Assembly: GCF_020966775.1 (NCBI RefSeq)
Contig: NZ_JAJKFV010000013.1
Span: forward strand, 1-42,334
Reading direction: 5' to 3'
Origin: Rhodopirellula halodulae
GTDB taxonomy: Bacteria; Planctomycetota; Planctomycetia; Pirellulales; Pirellulaceae
DNA: 42,334 bases
Position numbers and translations under genes: made by a program
The notes under the pieces: generated by a model
Databases searched by the model: none
Told to the model about the DNA's origin: nothing
What the model saw: the letters and a program-made list of their open reading frames with translations, nothing else
Shown: one piece after another, positions 1 to 8,618 of the stretch
Numbering within the stretch: the first letter of the stretch is position 1
Layout of the letters: each line of letters starts with the position of its first letter

Positions 1-48
1 GCCAACGACGCCCTTGCGAATCGGATTCAATTCCCCATGAACAGGGCT

Positions 49-98
49 TGGTCGGTGGCAAGCACCGACTGGGGTTGCCAGCTTCGCTGGGCAAACCA
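49..98 (-). repeat. paired stem-loops downstream of gnd
   Basis: Two short inverted repeats lie just beyond the gnd terminator. One has 7-bp arms (gtcggtg/caccgac) around 49-68. The other, around 74-98, pairs ttgcc(c)agc with gctggcaa. They may add to 3'-end stability or termination of the gnd transcript. No gene lies between 1 and 156. Confidence 0.35.
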
Positions 99-125
99 AA
101 AACGCTGCCTCTTTCGAGGCAGCGT
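96..125 (-). terminator. rho-independent terminator of gnd
   Basis: On the minus strand this reads as a perfect 10-bp stem (acgctgcctc/gaggcagcgt) closed by a GAAA tetraloop and followed by a T run. It sits about 30 bp after the gnd stop codon. This is a canonical intrinsic terminator for leftward transcription. Confidence 0.9.
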
Positions 126-156
126 GGATGACTTGTCTGCGATTGGCTCACTCGCC

Positions 157-1635
157 TCAAGCGGTGGGCTCTTTACGGAGTTGCAACCATTCGCTGTGGA
201 AGGTGCCTTCTTTGTCCAAACGCTGATACGTGTGGGCTCCGAAGTAATCGCGTTGGGCTTGCAGCAAGTTGGCTGGCAAACGCTCCAAACGATAACCGTC
301 GTAGTAGCACAAGGCGGTGCTGAAGGCTGGCACAGGAATGCCCATGATGGATGCCACGGCGACCACTTTGCGCCATTTCTCTTGCGCGTTTTCGACGGCG
401 TCTTCGAAGTACTTGTCCAACAACAAGTTTTCCAAGTTGGGATCCGCGTCGAACGCCTCTTTGATGCGATCCAAGAACTGAGCGCGGATGATGCAACCGC
501 CTCGCCACAACAATGCAGCGGCACCGTAGTCCAATCCCCAACCGTGCTCGGCCGAGGCCGCTTGCAACTGCACGAAGCCTTGAGCGTAGGAGACAATCTT
601 CGACGCGTACAACGCTTGGCGAACCGCTTCGACGAACTCGGCGCGATCACCGACCAACGCTTTCGCAGCAGCTTGCATTTCTGGGTTGGACGATTCCGAT
701 GGACCGTTCAACACCTTGCTGGCTCGCGTGCGAGCTTCTTTTTGTGCCGACAAACCGCGAGCGAACACGGCGGTGGTCACCAGGGTGCTTGGCACGCCCA
801 GGTCCAGTGCCAGTTGGCTCATCCATTTGCCGGTGCCCTTCGCACCAGCGACGTCCATGATCTGGTCGACCAAGAATCCGTCGCCACCTTGATCGTCTTT
901 GACGCTGAAAATGTCGCGGGTGATCTCGATCAGGTAGCTTTGCAGCTCACCTTTGTTCCAATCGGCGAAAACGTCATACAGTTCGTCGTTGGACAAACCA
1001 CCCAGCTCGCTGAGCAACTGATAGGCTTCGCAGATCAACTGCATGTCGCCGTATTCGATGCCGTTGTGAACCATTTTGACGTAGTTCCCAGCACCACCGG
1101 CACCCAGCCATTCGCAGCAAGGAATGTCGTCGTTTGGGCCGACCTTGGCAGCGATGGACTGGAACATTTCCTTGATGTGTGGCCAAGCTTCCGCACTTCC
1201 GCCAGGCATCAACGAAGGCCCTTTCAAGGCTCCCTCTTCACCACCACTGACGCCGCAACCGACGTACAGCAAACCAGCGGCTTCGACTTCTTTTGTGCGA
1301 CGTTCGGTGTGCACGTAGTACTCGTTGCCACCGTCGATGATGATGTCACCAGGTTCGCAGTGCGGTAGCAATTGCTGAATCAGGGCGTCCACGGCGGGGC
1401 CGGCTTTGACCAACATCATCAATTTACGAGGACGTTTGACCGATTTGACGAATTCTTCGATCGAGTGACATCCGACGAAATTCTTGCCCTTCGCACGACC
1501 TTCCATCAGGGCGTCGACTTTGGACGTGGTGCGGTTGTAGACGGCGACCTTGTAGCCGCGGCTTTCAACGTTCAAGGCCAGATTTTCGCCCATGACGGCC
1601 AAACCAATCAGGCCGAAATCACAATCACCACTCAT
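157..1635 (-). CDS. gnd: 6-phosphogluconate dehydrogenase, decarboxylating
   Basis: Oxidative pentose-phosphate enzyme that converts 6-phosphogluconate and NADP+ to ribulose 5-phosphate, CO2 and NADPH in the cytoplasm. The 492-aa product has the usual family length. The N-terminal Rossmann fold carries GLIGLAVMGENLALN (residues 8-22) followed by YNRTT. The substrate and catalytic region GGAGNYVKMVHNGIEYGDMQ has the expected Lys187 and Glu194. The SGGEEGALKGPSLMPGG loop is intact. The frame stays open 133 codons upstream, but only the Met at 1635 begins a normal 6PGDH N-terminus, and the upstream translation looks non-coding. No clear Shine-Dalgarno is seen. It is monocistronic, with a strong terminator at 96-125, and divergent from the DUF1598 gene. 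Confidence 0.97.
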   Translation of the reverse strand: MSGDCDFGLIGLAVMGENLALNVESRGYKVAVYNRTTSKVDALMEGRAKGKNFVGCHSIEEFVKSVKRPRKLMMLVKAGPAVDALIQQLLPHCEPGDIIIDGGNEYYVHTERRTKEVEAAGLLYVGCGVSGGEEGALKGPSLMPGGSAEAWPHIKEMFQSIAAKVGPNDDIPCCEWLGAGGAGNYVKMVHNGIEYGDMQLICEAYQLLSELGGLSNDELYDVFADWNKGELQSYLIEITRDIFSVKDDQGGDGFLVDQIMDVAGAKGTGKWMSQLALDLGVPSTLVTTAVFARGLSAQKEARTRASKVLNGPSESSNPEMQAAAKALVGDRAEFVEAVRQALYASKIVSYAQGFVQLQAASAEHGWGLDYGAAALLWRGGCIIRAQFLDRIKEAFDADPNLENLLLDKYFEDAVENAQEKWRKVVAVASIMGIPVPAFSTALCYYDGYRLERLPANLLQAQRDYFGAHTYQRLDKEGTFHSEWLQLRKEPTA

Positions 1636-2036
1636 AGCTGTACTTTTGTTTCGTGTGTTAGACGGGGGCGTGATGACCCGGAGTGCGGCAATCCAAGCGT
1701 GCCGCAGCGGCTCACGCGGGCCAGCAGTGTAAATGACTGGGGCACGGCGAAAAGGCCCAGACGGGCTTTGCACCTGCCAATTGCCTCCATACACCTGACG
1801 GTCCGCGTTCAGAACGCCTGACCACACCCAATTCCGCACCCCCGAGGACCGTTGCGACCGAACGATCCATTGCGACCGCTCGCAATGCCGGCCGCCCACT
1901 GCCAAATCGGCCCGTGAAAATTCGTTGAGGTTTGCCTGCGCCGTTATTAGACTGAGCACAGGCCGCCGCCCAGCATCCGTTGGTCGGCGGTCTCGATTCC
2001 CACTTTTGACGCTCTTCTCTGCAAAAGAATCCACCG
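1636..2036. other. divergent intergenic region gnd / DUF1598 gene
   Basis: 401 bp with no convincing gene; it should hold both divergent promoters. Visible structure is a direct repeat of TTGCGACCG at about 1852-1860 and 1870-1878, the second copy being part of a 7-bp hairpin (cattgcg/cgcaatg, 1868-1887, loop accgct). This could be a regulator site, but nothing identifies the regulator. Confidence 0.35.
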
Positions 2037-3455
2037 ATGCGACTGATCGATCGCCAATTCTCCTTTCACGCCCTGACCCGATTCGCGCTCGCCGCGTTGT
2101 TTGTGGCGCTTTTGGCCCCCGCGAGCTTCAGCCAAGACGGTGGCGGGGGTGACGGTGGAGACATCATTTTCGGCAACCCGCCGGCCGGTGTCGACGTTGA
2201 CGCTCAAGGCGTTCTGAAGGTGCGAACCGTCGATCCACGCCTGAATCGCCAGCGTTTGATGCAAGCTCGCGCCAACGCTGCACCCGGCGAGTCGATGGAA
2301 ACCAGCAAGCTTCGCAAGGTTTCTTTGAACCGCTTGGAGAAGGCGGTCGCGGAATATGTGGAAGCCAATCGAACATTGCCTGCTGAAATGCTGGCGATGG
2401 CCGGCCTGACATCGGTGGAATACGTCTTCTACTACCCCGAAACCAAGGACATCGTGCTGGCCGGTCCCGCCGAAGGTTACGTGACCGACGCTTCGGAGCG
2501 TTTCGTTGGCATCGAATCCGGTCGCCCCAGCCTGTTGCTGGAGGATGTCATCGTCGCTCTGCGAGCCTTCCCCGCCCAAGGCAAATCGGCTCGCGTGATT
2601 TCGGTCTCGATCGATCCGACACCTGAAGGCCTGCAACGCATGCAGAAATTCTTGCTGCAAGTGGGTGGTCGTGCCGGCCGAGGCGACACCATGCAGTTGG
2701 TTCGTGGACTGAAACAAAACCTTGGTTTGCAAACGGTCACCATCGAGGGCATCCCAGCCGCCACCCACTTCGCACGCGTGTTGGTCGAAGCTGACTACCG
2801 AATGAAGTTGATCGGGATTGGGTTGGAACAACTGCCCGTTCCCGTTCGCAGCTATGTGGCGCGCACCAACCCAGCCACCGCGTCGGCGAACTCCATGGAA
2901 CGCTGGTACTTCCAACCTAACTACGACGGCGTCTCGGTCAGCGAAGACAACTTGGCCATGCGAATCAATGAACGCGGCGTTCAATTGGTCGGTGCCAACG
3001 AACGTGTCCAAGGCGACGGCGTTCGCGTTGGAACAGGTCGGGTGAATCGTGCCAGCCAAGGATTCACGAAAGAGTTCACCGAGAAGTACAACCTGATTGC
3101 AGATCAAGTTCGCGTGTACGCCGAGCTTCGTCAATTGATCGACCTTTCCATCGCCGCGGCATACATCCACGAACAAGACTTCTACGGCCAAGCCAATTGG
3201 TCGATGCCGATCTTGGGCAACGAGTCAGCCGTCAGTGTTGAAACGTACACGGTTCCCGAGAAGGTCGAGACCGCTGTGAACGCGATTTGGCGAGGCAACA
3301 CCCTGATGACACCACTGGGTGGTGGCGTGAACATGCAGCCCCGCATTGCACTGAATGATGACCGCGTCACAATCGACACCGAAGGCCAGCATGTGCAGGT
3401 CAAACAATCTTCGGGGCCGGATCAATTGGCCCCAGGCCAATGGTGGTGGGACTGA
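2037..3455 (+). CDS. secreted DUF1598-family protein
   Basis: A 472-aa protein with a Sec signal peptide (basic MRLIDRQFSFHALTR, then a hydrophobic ALAALFVALLAPASF core, likely cleaved near ASFSQ). The mature part starts with a Gly/Asp-rich linker (about residues 33-42). The rest resembles DUF1598, a family known to me only from planctomycetes, with no assigned biochemical role. The body contains long helical and mixed segments around LRKVSLNRLEKAVAEYVEANR and FYYPETKDIVLAGPAEGYV, and it ends in a Trp-rich QWWWD tail. No catalytic motif is recognised. It is a single gene followed by a strong terminator at 3488-3523. The ATG at 2037 is chosen because it directly precedes the signal peptide. 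Confidence 0.85.
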   Translation: MRLIDRQFSFHALTRFALAALFVALLAPASFSQDGGGGDGGDIIFGNPPAGVDVDAQGVLKVRTVDPRLNRQRLMQARANAAPGESMETSKLRKVSLNRLEKAVAEYVEANRTLPAEMLAMAGLTSVEYVFYYPETKDIVLAGPAEGYVTDASERFVGIESGRPSLLLEDVIVALRAFPAQGKSARVISVSIDPTPEGLQRMQKFLLQVGGRAGRGDTMQLVRGLKQNLGLQTVTIEGIPAATHFARVLVEADYRMKLIGIGLEQLPVPVRSYVARTNPATASANSMERWYFQPNYDGVSVSEDNLAMRINERGVQLVGANERVQGDGVRVGTGRVNRASQGFTKEFTEKYNLIADQVRVYAELRQLIDLSIAAAYIHEQDFYGQANWSMPILGNESAVSVETYTVPEKVETAVNAIWRGNTLMTPLGGGVNMQPRIALNDDRVTIDTEGQHVQVKQSSGPDQLAPGQWWWD

Positions 3456-3461
3456 TTCCTG

Positions 3462-4364
3462 ATGACTTTGACGAACACAACTCTCCACGCCGTCGCGACG
3501 AAATTCGTGACGGCGTTTTTTTTGGCGACCGCTTTTTGCAGCGTCCATTCAACACCTCTTTCTGCGAACGAAAACCTTTCCAAACGAACGTCTTCGAAAG
3601 CCGTTCCCATGATCGTTGCTCACCGCGGATCATCGTATTCCGCACCGGAAAACACGATCTCCGCGTTCAATCTGGCTTGGGAACAAGGTGCCGATGCGGT
3701 CGAGGGTGACTTCTATCTTTCGGCTGACGGTGAGATCGTTTGCCTGCACGACAAGACCACCTCTCGCACCGCGCCCGGGTCACCATCGTTGAAGGTTTCG
3801 GACGCCACTTTGGAGCAACTTCGAAAGCTCGATGTCGGCTCTTGGAAGCACGAACGCTACGCCGGTGAGAAGATCCCAACGCTCACAGAAGTGCTGGCGA
3901 CGGTGCCCGAAGGCAAAGGCATTTTTGTTGAAATCAAGTGCGGACCAGAGATCCTTCCGGCTCTCCGAGAACAATTAGCCAAATCTTCATTGAAGCCCGA
4001 ACAGATCACGATCATCTGCTTCAACGAAGAGGTCGTGCGGCAAGCACGCGAGATGATGCCTTACGACGCGAACTGGTTGACGTCGTATAAAAAGCAACTG
4101 ACCGGCGGTTACCGACCGAGTCAAAAAGGTGTCATCGAGTCATTGAAGTCGACCAACGCCTCCGGGTTTGGCACCCAAGTCAAACCTGAATTGTTGAGCT
4201 CGTTCATGACCCAAGACTTCTGCGATGCGATTCGCGAAAGTGGCTGCGGCATGCACGGATGGACCATCAATGATCCCGACGTTGCCAAACAGCTCGTCGA
4301 TCGAGGCTTCCTCAGCATCACCACCGATCGCCCCAAACTGATTCGCGAGTCGCTCTCGAACTGA
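3462..4364 (+). CDS. glycerophosphodiester phosphodiesterase family protein
   Basis: GDPD-type hydrolase expected to split glycerophosphodiesters to sn-glycerol 3-phosphate and an alcohol. The TIM-barrel signature is complete: AHRG (His54-Arg55), APENT (Glu63), the metal-binding EGDFYLSADG (Glu81, Asp83) and CLHD (His96). The C-terminal HGWTIND motif is typical of the family. The 300-aa length from the ATG at 3462 includes a signal peptide (FVTAFFLATAFCSVHS, about residues 15-30), suggesting a periplasmic enzyme. The stretch coding for it also forms the terminator of the preceding gene (3488-3523). An alternative start is Met50 (position 3609, MIVAHRG), giving a cytosolic 251-aa enzyme. The start is only 6 bp after the DUF1598 stop. 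Confidence 0.88.
   Translation: MTLTNTTLHAVATKFVTAFFLATAFCSVHSTPLSANENLSKRTSSKAVPMIVAHRGSSYSAPENTISAFNLAWEQGADAVEGDFYLSADGEIVCLHDKTTSRTAPGSPSLKVSDATLEQLRKLDVGSWKHERYAGEKIPTLTEVLATVPEGKGIFVEIKCGPEILPALREQLAKSSLKPEQITIICFNEEVVRQAREMMPYDANWLTSYKKQLTGGYRPSQKGVIESLKSTNASGFGTQVKPELLSSFMTQDFCDAIRESGCGMHGWTINDPDVAKQLVDRGFLSITTDRPKLIRESLSN
3488..3523 (+). terminator. rho-independent terminator inside the GDPD 5' coding region
   Basis: Outer stem cgccgtc/gacggcg (3488-3494 with 3509-3515), inner arms acga/tcgt around an aat loop, a 3-nt bulge on the left side, then eight T (3516-3523). It lies 33 bp after the DUF1598 gene stop and so is placed to end that transcript, but it also falls in codons 9-21 of the longest GDPD reading frame. 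Confidence 0.8.
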
Positions 4365-4382
4365 TGGGAAACAACAGCGAAA

Positions 4383-4416
4383 CCGACCAGCGTTGCATCC
4401 AGCAACGCTGAGTCGG
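4383..4416 (+). terminator. stem-loop after GDPD gene, probable terminator
   Basis: Paired arms ccgac-cagcgttgc and gcaacgctg-a-gtcgg with a 5-nt loop give a 14-bp stem with one bulge, starting 19 bp after the GDPD stop. The downstream T content is weak (ccctttg), so it may act with Rho or as a 3'-end stabiliser. Confidence 0.6.
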
Positions 4417-4621
4417 CCCTTTGCGATTGGGACTGCGGCCCCATCGGGAAATGATTTGCTCCGTGGATGTATTCTCGGGTGGTGGAGCGAAGTTTCCGCG
4501 GACGCGAGCTGATTCGATCACCAGCGTCGGTTAGAATGCGTTCCCCGCATTCCCACCCCATCGCCCGTCCAATCCAAACCGCTTCGGATTTGAGCGTGGC
4601 TTTTTCCGACGATCCCACCTC

Positions 4622-6067
4622 ATGCGAATCAACGCCAATTTATGGCTCGCGATCCTTTTCGCGAGCGTCTTCTGCATTCAATCAGCCACCGCGGACGACC
4701 GTCCCAACGTCGTTTGGATCATCTCCGATGACCTCGGCCCTGAACTTGGCTGTTACGGCTACCCCGATGTGCAAACGCCCAACCTGGATCGTTTGGCCAG
4801 CGAAGGACGTCGTTTCGAAAAGGCATTCAGCACATCACCGGTTTGTTCGTCCTCGCGTTCCGCGTTTCAAACCGGGCACTACCAAACCGAGATTGGATAT
4901 CACCATCACCTGACGCGAGCCAAACCGCCGCTAACCGTTCCAACCGCCGTCGATCGGATGCGAGAAGCTGGTTACTTCATCTCACACGGTGATGGTTCGG
5001 CGGGCAACACAAAACGTCACAAGTACGGGGTCAATTATCCGTACGACAAAGCCACCCACTTCGACGCGATGGATTGGGCGGGCCGCGCGGACGGGCAACC
5101 TTTCTTCGCACAGGTTCACATCAAAGAACCCCACCGACCGTTTGTCCCCAGCGATCGCATCCGCGAGCAAGCCCCCATTCCACCGTACTATCCCGATCAC
5201 CCCATCACACGAGCGGACTGGTCCAACTATTTGGCCAGCATCGAAAAACTCGATCGCATTGTTGGCCAGATCCTGGATCGCCTGGACAACGAAGGCATTC
5301 GCGACAACACCTTGGTGATCTTCTTCGGCGATCACGGTCGACCGCATGTTCGCGGTAAACAGTGGCTCTACGACGGCGGACTGCACACGCCGTTGATTGT
5401 TCGTTGGCCCAACGCACTGAAACCGTCGGTGGAAAGCGAGATGGCATCTCTTCTGGATGTGCTTCCGACCACGTTGCAGGCCACCGGAGTCGACTCCAAC
5501 GACCTTGCTGGAAAGAACTTGGTCGCGAAAGAATGGACCGGACATCAACAACTGTTTGCTGCTCGAGACCGTTGTGGCGATGCCCCCGATCGCATCCGCA
5601 GCGTTCGAACCGACCGATACAAGTACATCCGCAACTTCCATCCAGAAAAGTCGTACCTTCAACTCAGCAGCTACAAAAAGTTGTCGTACCCGGTCGAGAC
5701 TCTGATGAAAGTTCTGCATGCAAACGGCCAATGGGATTCACCTTGGATGGCCACGTCACGCCCAGAAGAAGAACTCTACGATCTGCAGAATGACCCGCAC
5801 GAGATGAACAACTTGGCGGCTTCGCCGGATCATCAATCCACTTTGGAACGGTTTCGCCAATCGCTGAACAACTGGATGGAAGAAACCAACGATCAGGGAG
5901 CGCAGGACGAATCGCTCGTCGTGGACATGGAAGCCTTGATGGCTGAAAAACGGCAATGGTACGAACGCACGATGCAGCGTCGTGGTTTGTCTCCTGACAT
6001 TTCCGATCGCGATTACTTGGAATGGTGGAAGCAGCAACTTCAAACGCCGTCAGACCGCTTGAAATGA
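4622..6067 (+). CDS. secreted sulfatase, heparan N-sulfatase (sulfamidase)-like
   Basis: A 481-aa formylglycine-type sulfatase expected to remove sulfate from a sulfated glycan outside the cytoplasm. A signal peptide covers about residues 1-24 (LWLAILFASVFCIQSATA). Metal-binding ISDDLGPELGCYG (Asp36, Asp37) and FFGDHGRPH are present, and the order of motifs resembles the sulfamidase (SGSH) branch. The active-site motif is C75-S-S-S-R79, where the usual CxPxR has Pro replaced by Ser. The Cys to be oxidised and the Arg are kept, so the enzyme is probably functional, but formylglycine formation on this variant is not certain. It is the first gene of an operon: the cytochrome frame starts 5 bp after its stop. 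Confidence 0.93.
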   Translation: MRINANLWLAILFASVFCIQSATADDRPNVVWIISDDLGPELGCYGYPDVQTPNLDRLASEGRRFEKAFSTSPVCSSSRSAFQTGHYQTEIGYHHHLTRAKPPLTVPTAVDRMREAGYFISHGDGSAGNTKRHKYGVNYPYDKATHFDAMDWAGRADGQPFFAQVHIKEPHRPFVPSDRIREQAPIPPYYPDHPITRADWSNYLASIEKLDRIVGQILDRLDNEGIRDNTLVIFFGDHGRPHVRGKQWLYDGGLHTPLIVRWPNALKPSVESEMASLLDVLPTTLQATGVDSNDLAGKNLVAKEWTGHQQLFAARDRCGDAPDRIRSVRTDRYKYIRNFHPEKSYLQLSSYKKLSYPVETLMKVLHANGQWDSPWMATSRPEEELYDLQNDPHEMNNLAASPDHQSTLERFRQSLNNWMEETNDQGAQDESLVVDMEALMAEKRQWYERTMQRRGLSPDISDRDYLEWWKQQLQTPSDRLK

Positions 6068-6194
6068 CGGGATGTCGCAACTGCGACGAAAGTCCCGTTT
6101 CAAAGTCTTCTTCACGACGAGAAAGAGTCCAGCCGTGATCGACGAGACTGCCCCTTCGTACCGAGTGTCCACTCCTCGCGGCTTCGTCGTTCAG

Positions 6195-8618
6195 ATGATG
6201 ACGTTGCGGATGATGACGACGCTGCTGATGACATCGCTGATGTGTGTTGCCACGCCGAGTGCCAGCGCGGCGGACGCCCCATCGGCGAAGGCTCCCTTTG
6301 TCATTTCAATCGAGCGTTTTGGCCGGCACCAAGACATCGACTCAGCGATAGCCGCACGGTTACTCGTCACCGAGCTGAGCTGCACCGCATGTCACGCGTC
6401 GGGCGATTCCAACCTGGATCCCAAACGTGGACCCAACCTGCAATCCGTCGGTAATCGCCTGCAAGCAGACTGGCTCCGGGAATTTCTTCAAGCCCCGCAT
6501 CAAACCGATCCGGGCACCACCATGCCAAACATGGTTTCTCAAATCGCCGAGGACCAGCGAGCCGATGTGATCGACGGACTCGTGGCCTATCTCGGCCAAT
6601 TGAGGAAGCCATTTCCAACACTCAAAGCCGGCGGTGCCAACCCGCTCCAGGACGAATTTTGGAACAAAGGAGATTCGAATCGCGGCAAGGAACTGTTTCA
6701 TGAAGTCGGCTGTGTTGCTTGTCATGCTCCTGACGAGACGGTCACACCCGCCTCAAACACGGTATCGACACTCGATCGATTGCTCGACGAATTGACAACC
6801 GACGAGTTGGAGGAAATGGGTTTGGCGTCCGCCGCTCGCTCGGTTCCCTCGATTCCACTTCCCAATGTTGCCGAAAAATACACTCGGCAGTCTTTGACGC
6901 ACTTTTTGCATTCGCCCTCGACCGTACGTCCGTCCGGCCGAATGCCAGACTTACACCTCACGCCGGATGAAGCGGCCGACATCACCGAGTATCTGTTTTC
7001 AAACTCACAGTTCAACCAGCAATCCACCACGATCAAAAAGGTTGACCAGCCCACTCAAGAACAAATCGAGCTTGGGCAACAATGGTTCCAACAATTGAAT
7101 TGCGGCCAATGCCACGACACAACAGCAACGCCAGCTCCCGTTCGTATCGCTTCTTGGGCAGACCTCGATGCAGCGGCGAAGCACTCCTGTCTTTCTGACG
7201 CCAACAAAAAACTCGGAAAGCCTCATTTTTTGTTGGATGCCTTGCAACGTGAGTTGCTGATCCGGGCAATCGAAGATAACAGTCTGCAGACCTCCCAGGT
7301 CGCGTCAGAACACGCTGTGCAACTTGCCCTGCTGCAACACAACTGTGTCGCTTGCCACGCAAGAGGCGACTTGGGTGGTATCGGTCGCAATCGGAAAGGT
7401 TATTTCGAGTCGTCCGCCCTCGCTGACCTGGGGGACGAAGGCCGCTTGCCGCCGCCATTGACGGGAGTCGGTCAGAAACTCAAAACAGACTGGATCGTGA
7501 AAGTCCTGCAAGGCCACGCGTCGACGAGACTGCGACCGCACATGACCATCCGCATGCCACGTTATCCGCAACGCGACTGGAAGCCTTTCGCCAAACAATT
7601 GGCAGTCGCGGACGATGCCTCCGAACTCACCGCTGAAACGGTGTTCGCAAATGGTCAACACCCCCTTGAACACTTGGGTGCTGAAGGCAAACGCTTGATG
7701 GAAATCGGTTGCATTCAGTGTCATGTTTTCAATGGGAACTCACTCCCCGGAGTGATCGGCATGGACCTCCACCTCGCGACGCGGCGGTTGCGTCCTCTGT
7801 GGATGAAAGAGTTTCTGCTGGAACCCGCGTCGAAGAAAAAAGGCACGCGCATGCCAGCATTCTTCCCCAACGGCGAGAGCCAAAACCACGAAATTCTTGG
7901 TGGCGACACGCCACTGCAAATCGCCGCCATGTGGCACTACCTGAACGCGTCGGACAAACACGGTGTCCCAGACAAGATCGCGGAGGCTTTGGCGAAGGAT
8001 TACGAGCTATCGCCAAGCGAACGTCCCATCGTTCATCGAACGTTCATGCAAGACGTGGGAACGCACGCGATCGCGGTCGGCTTCCCCGAGGGCATCCACT
8101 TCGCCGTAGACGCTGAAACACCTCGGTTGGCAATGCTCTGGAAAGGCAGATTTATGGACGCCCGCAGCACTTGGTTCGACCGTTTCGCACCATCGGTCGG
8201 GCCGCTGGGTGAGCAAGTGGTTGTGTTTGCAAAGGAATCATCCTTTGAGTTGCCTGCGGGGGAATCTCTTGATTTCAAAGGCCTTCGACTGGATCGCCAA
8301 GGCATTCCATCGTTTCGCTATCAATTCAACGGGATGCAAATTACCGACCAATTGCAACCGTCCGGCAAAAAGACCATGTTGCGCACGATCACACTGAGTT
8401 CTCCAAACGAAACGCCGCCCGCCTCGCTGCGTTGGCGACTTCCCACGAGCAAAGACCTTCGTCCAGCAGCATCAGGTGACGAAGACGCTTCGACGGGAAT
8501 GAAGATTCGTATTCTCAGTGAGCATGAATCACACCAATCAGGCTCGCAGAACCCCGACGGTTTGACTCGGTTGGAGATCCAGCCTGACCAACCATTGATG
8601 CTGGAGTACATCTGGTGA
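6195..8618 (+). CDS. exported five-CXXCH cytochrome c-like protein
   Basis: A large periplasmic c-type cytochrome with five covalent heme-attachment motifs: CTACH, CVACH, CGQCH, CVACH and CIQCH, starting near residues 63, 173, 303, 384 and 506 counting from 6195. Several domains show a downstream Met-Pro such as TTMPNM and IRMPRYP that could supply the sixth iron ligand. Ser/Met-rich MMTLRMMTTLLMTSLMC is the hydrophobic core of a signal peptide ending near ASAADA. For this reason I place the start at 6195. The same frame is open from an ATG at 6072, 5 bp after the sulfatase stop, which would add 41 residues. The last 250 residues carry no heme motif. The next gene overlaps its stop by 4 bp (GTGA), so the two are translationally coupled. 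Confidence 0.88.
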   Translation: MMTLRMMTTLLMTSLMCVATPSASAADAPSAKAPFVISIERFGRHQDIDSAIAARLLVTELSCTACHASGDSNLDPKRGPNLQSVGNRLQADWLREFLQAPHQTDPGTTMPNMVSQIAEDQRADVIDGLVAYLGQLRKPFPTLKAGGANPLQDEFWNKGDSNRGKELFHEVGCVACHAPDETVTPASNTVSTLDRLLDELTTDELEEMGLASAARSVPSIPLPNVAEKYTRQSLTHFLHSPSTVRPSGRMPDLHLTPDEAADITEYLFSNSQFNQQSTTIKKVDQPTQEQIELGQQWFQQLNCGQCHDTTATPAPVRIASWADLDAAAKHSCLSDANKKLGKPHFLLDALQRELLIRAIEDNSLQTSQVASEHAVQLALLQHNCVACHARGDLGGIGRNRKGYFESSALADLGDEGRLPPPLTGVGQKLKTDWIVKVLQGHASTRLRPHMTIRMPRYPQRDWKPFAKQLAVADDASELTAETVFANGQHPLEHLGAEGKRLMEIGCIQCHVFNGNSLPGVIGMDLHLATRRLRPLWMKEFLLEPASKKKGTRMPAFFPNGESQNHEILGGDTPLQIAAMWHYLNASDKHGVPDKIAEALAKDYELSPSERPIVHRTFMQDVGTHAIAVGFPEGIHFAVDAETPRLAMLWKGRFMDARSTWFDRFAPSVGPLGEQVVVFAKESSFELPAGESLDFKGLRLDRQGIPSFRYQFNGMQITDQLQPSGKKTMLRTITLSSPNETPPASLRWRLPTSKDLRPAASGDEDASTGMKIRILSEHESHQSGSQNPDGLTRLEIQPDQPLMLEYIW

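Noticed and set aside
37..1368. 443-residue open frame opposite gnd
   Set aside because: It is antisense to a clear 6-phosphogluconate dehydrogenase and shows no protein family features.
1947..3191. 414-residue minus-strand open frame opposite the DUF1598 gene
   Set aside because: Shadow of the coding strand; no signal, domain or start context.
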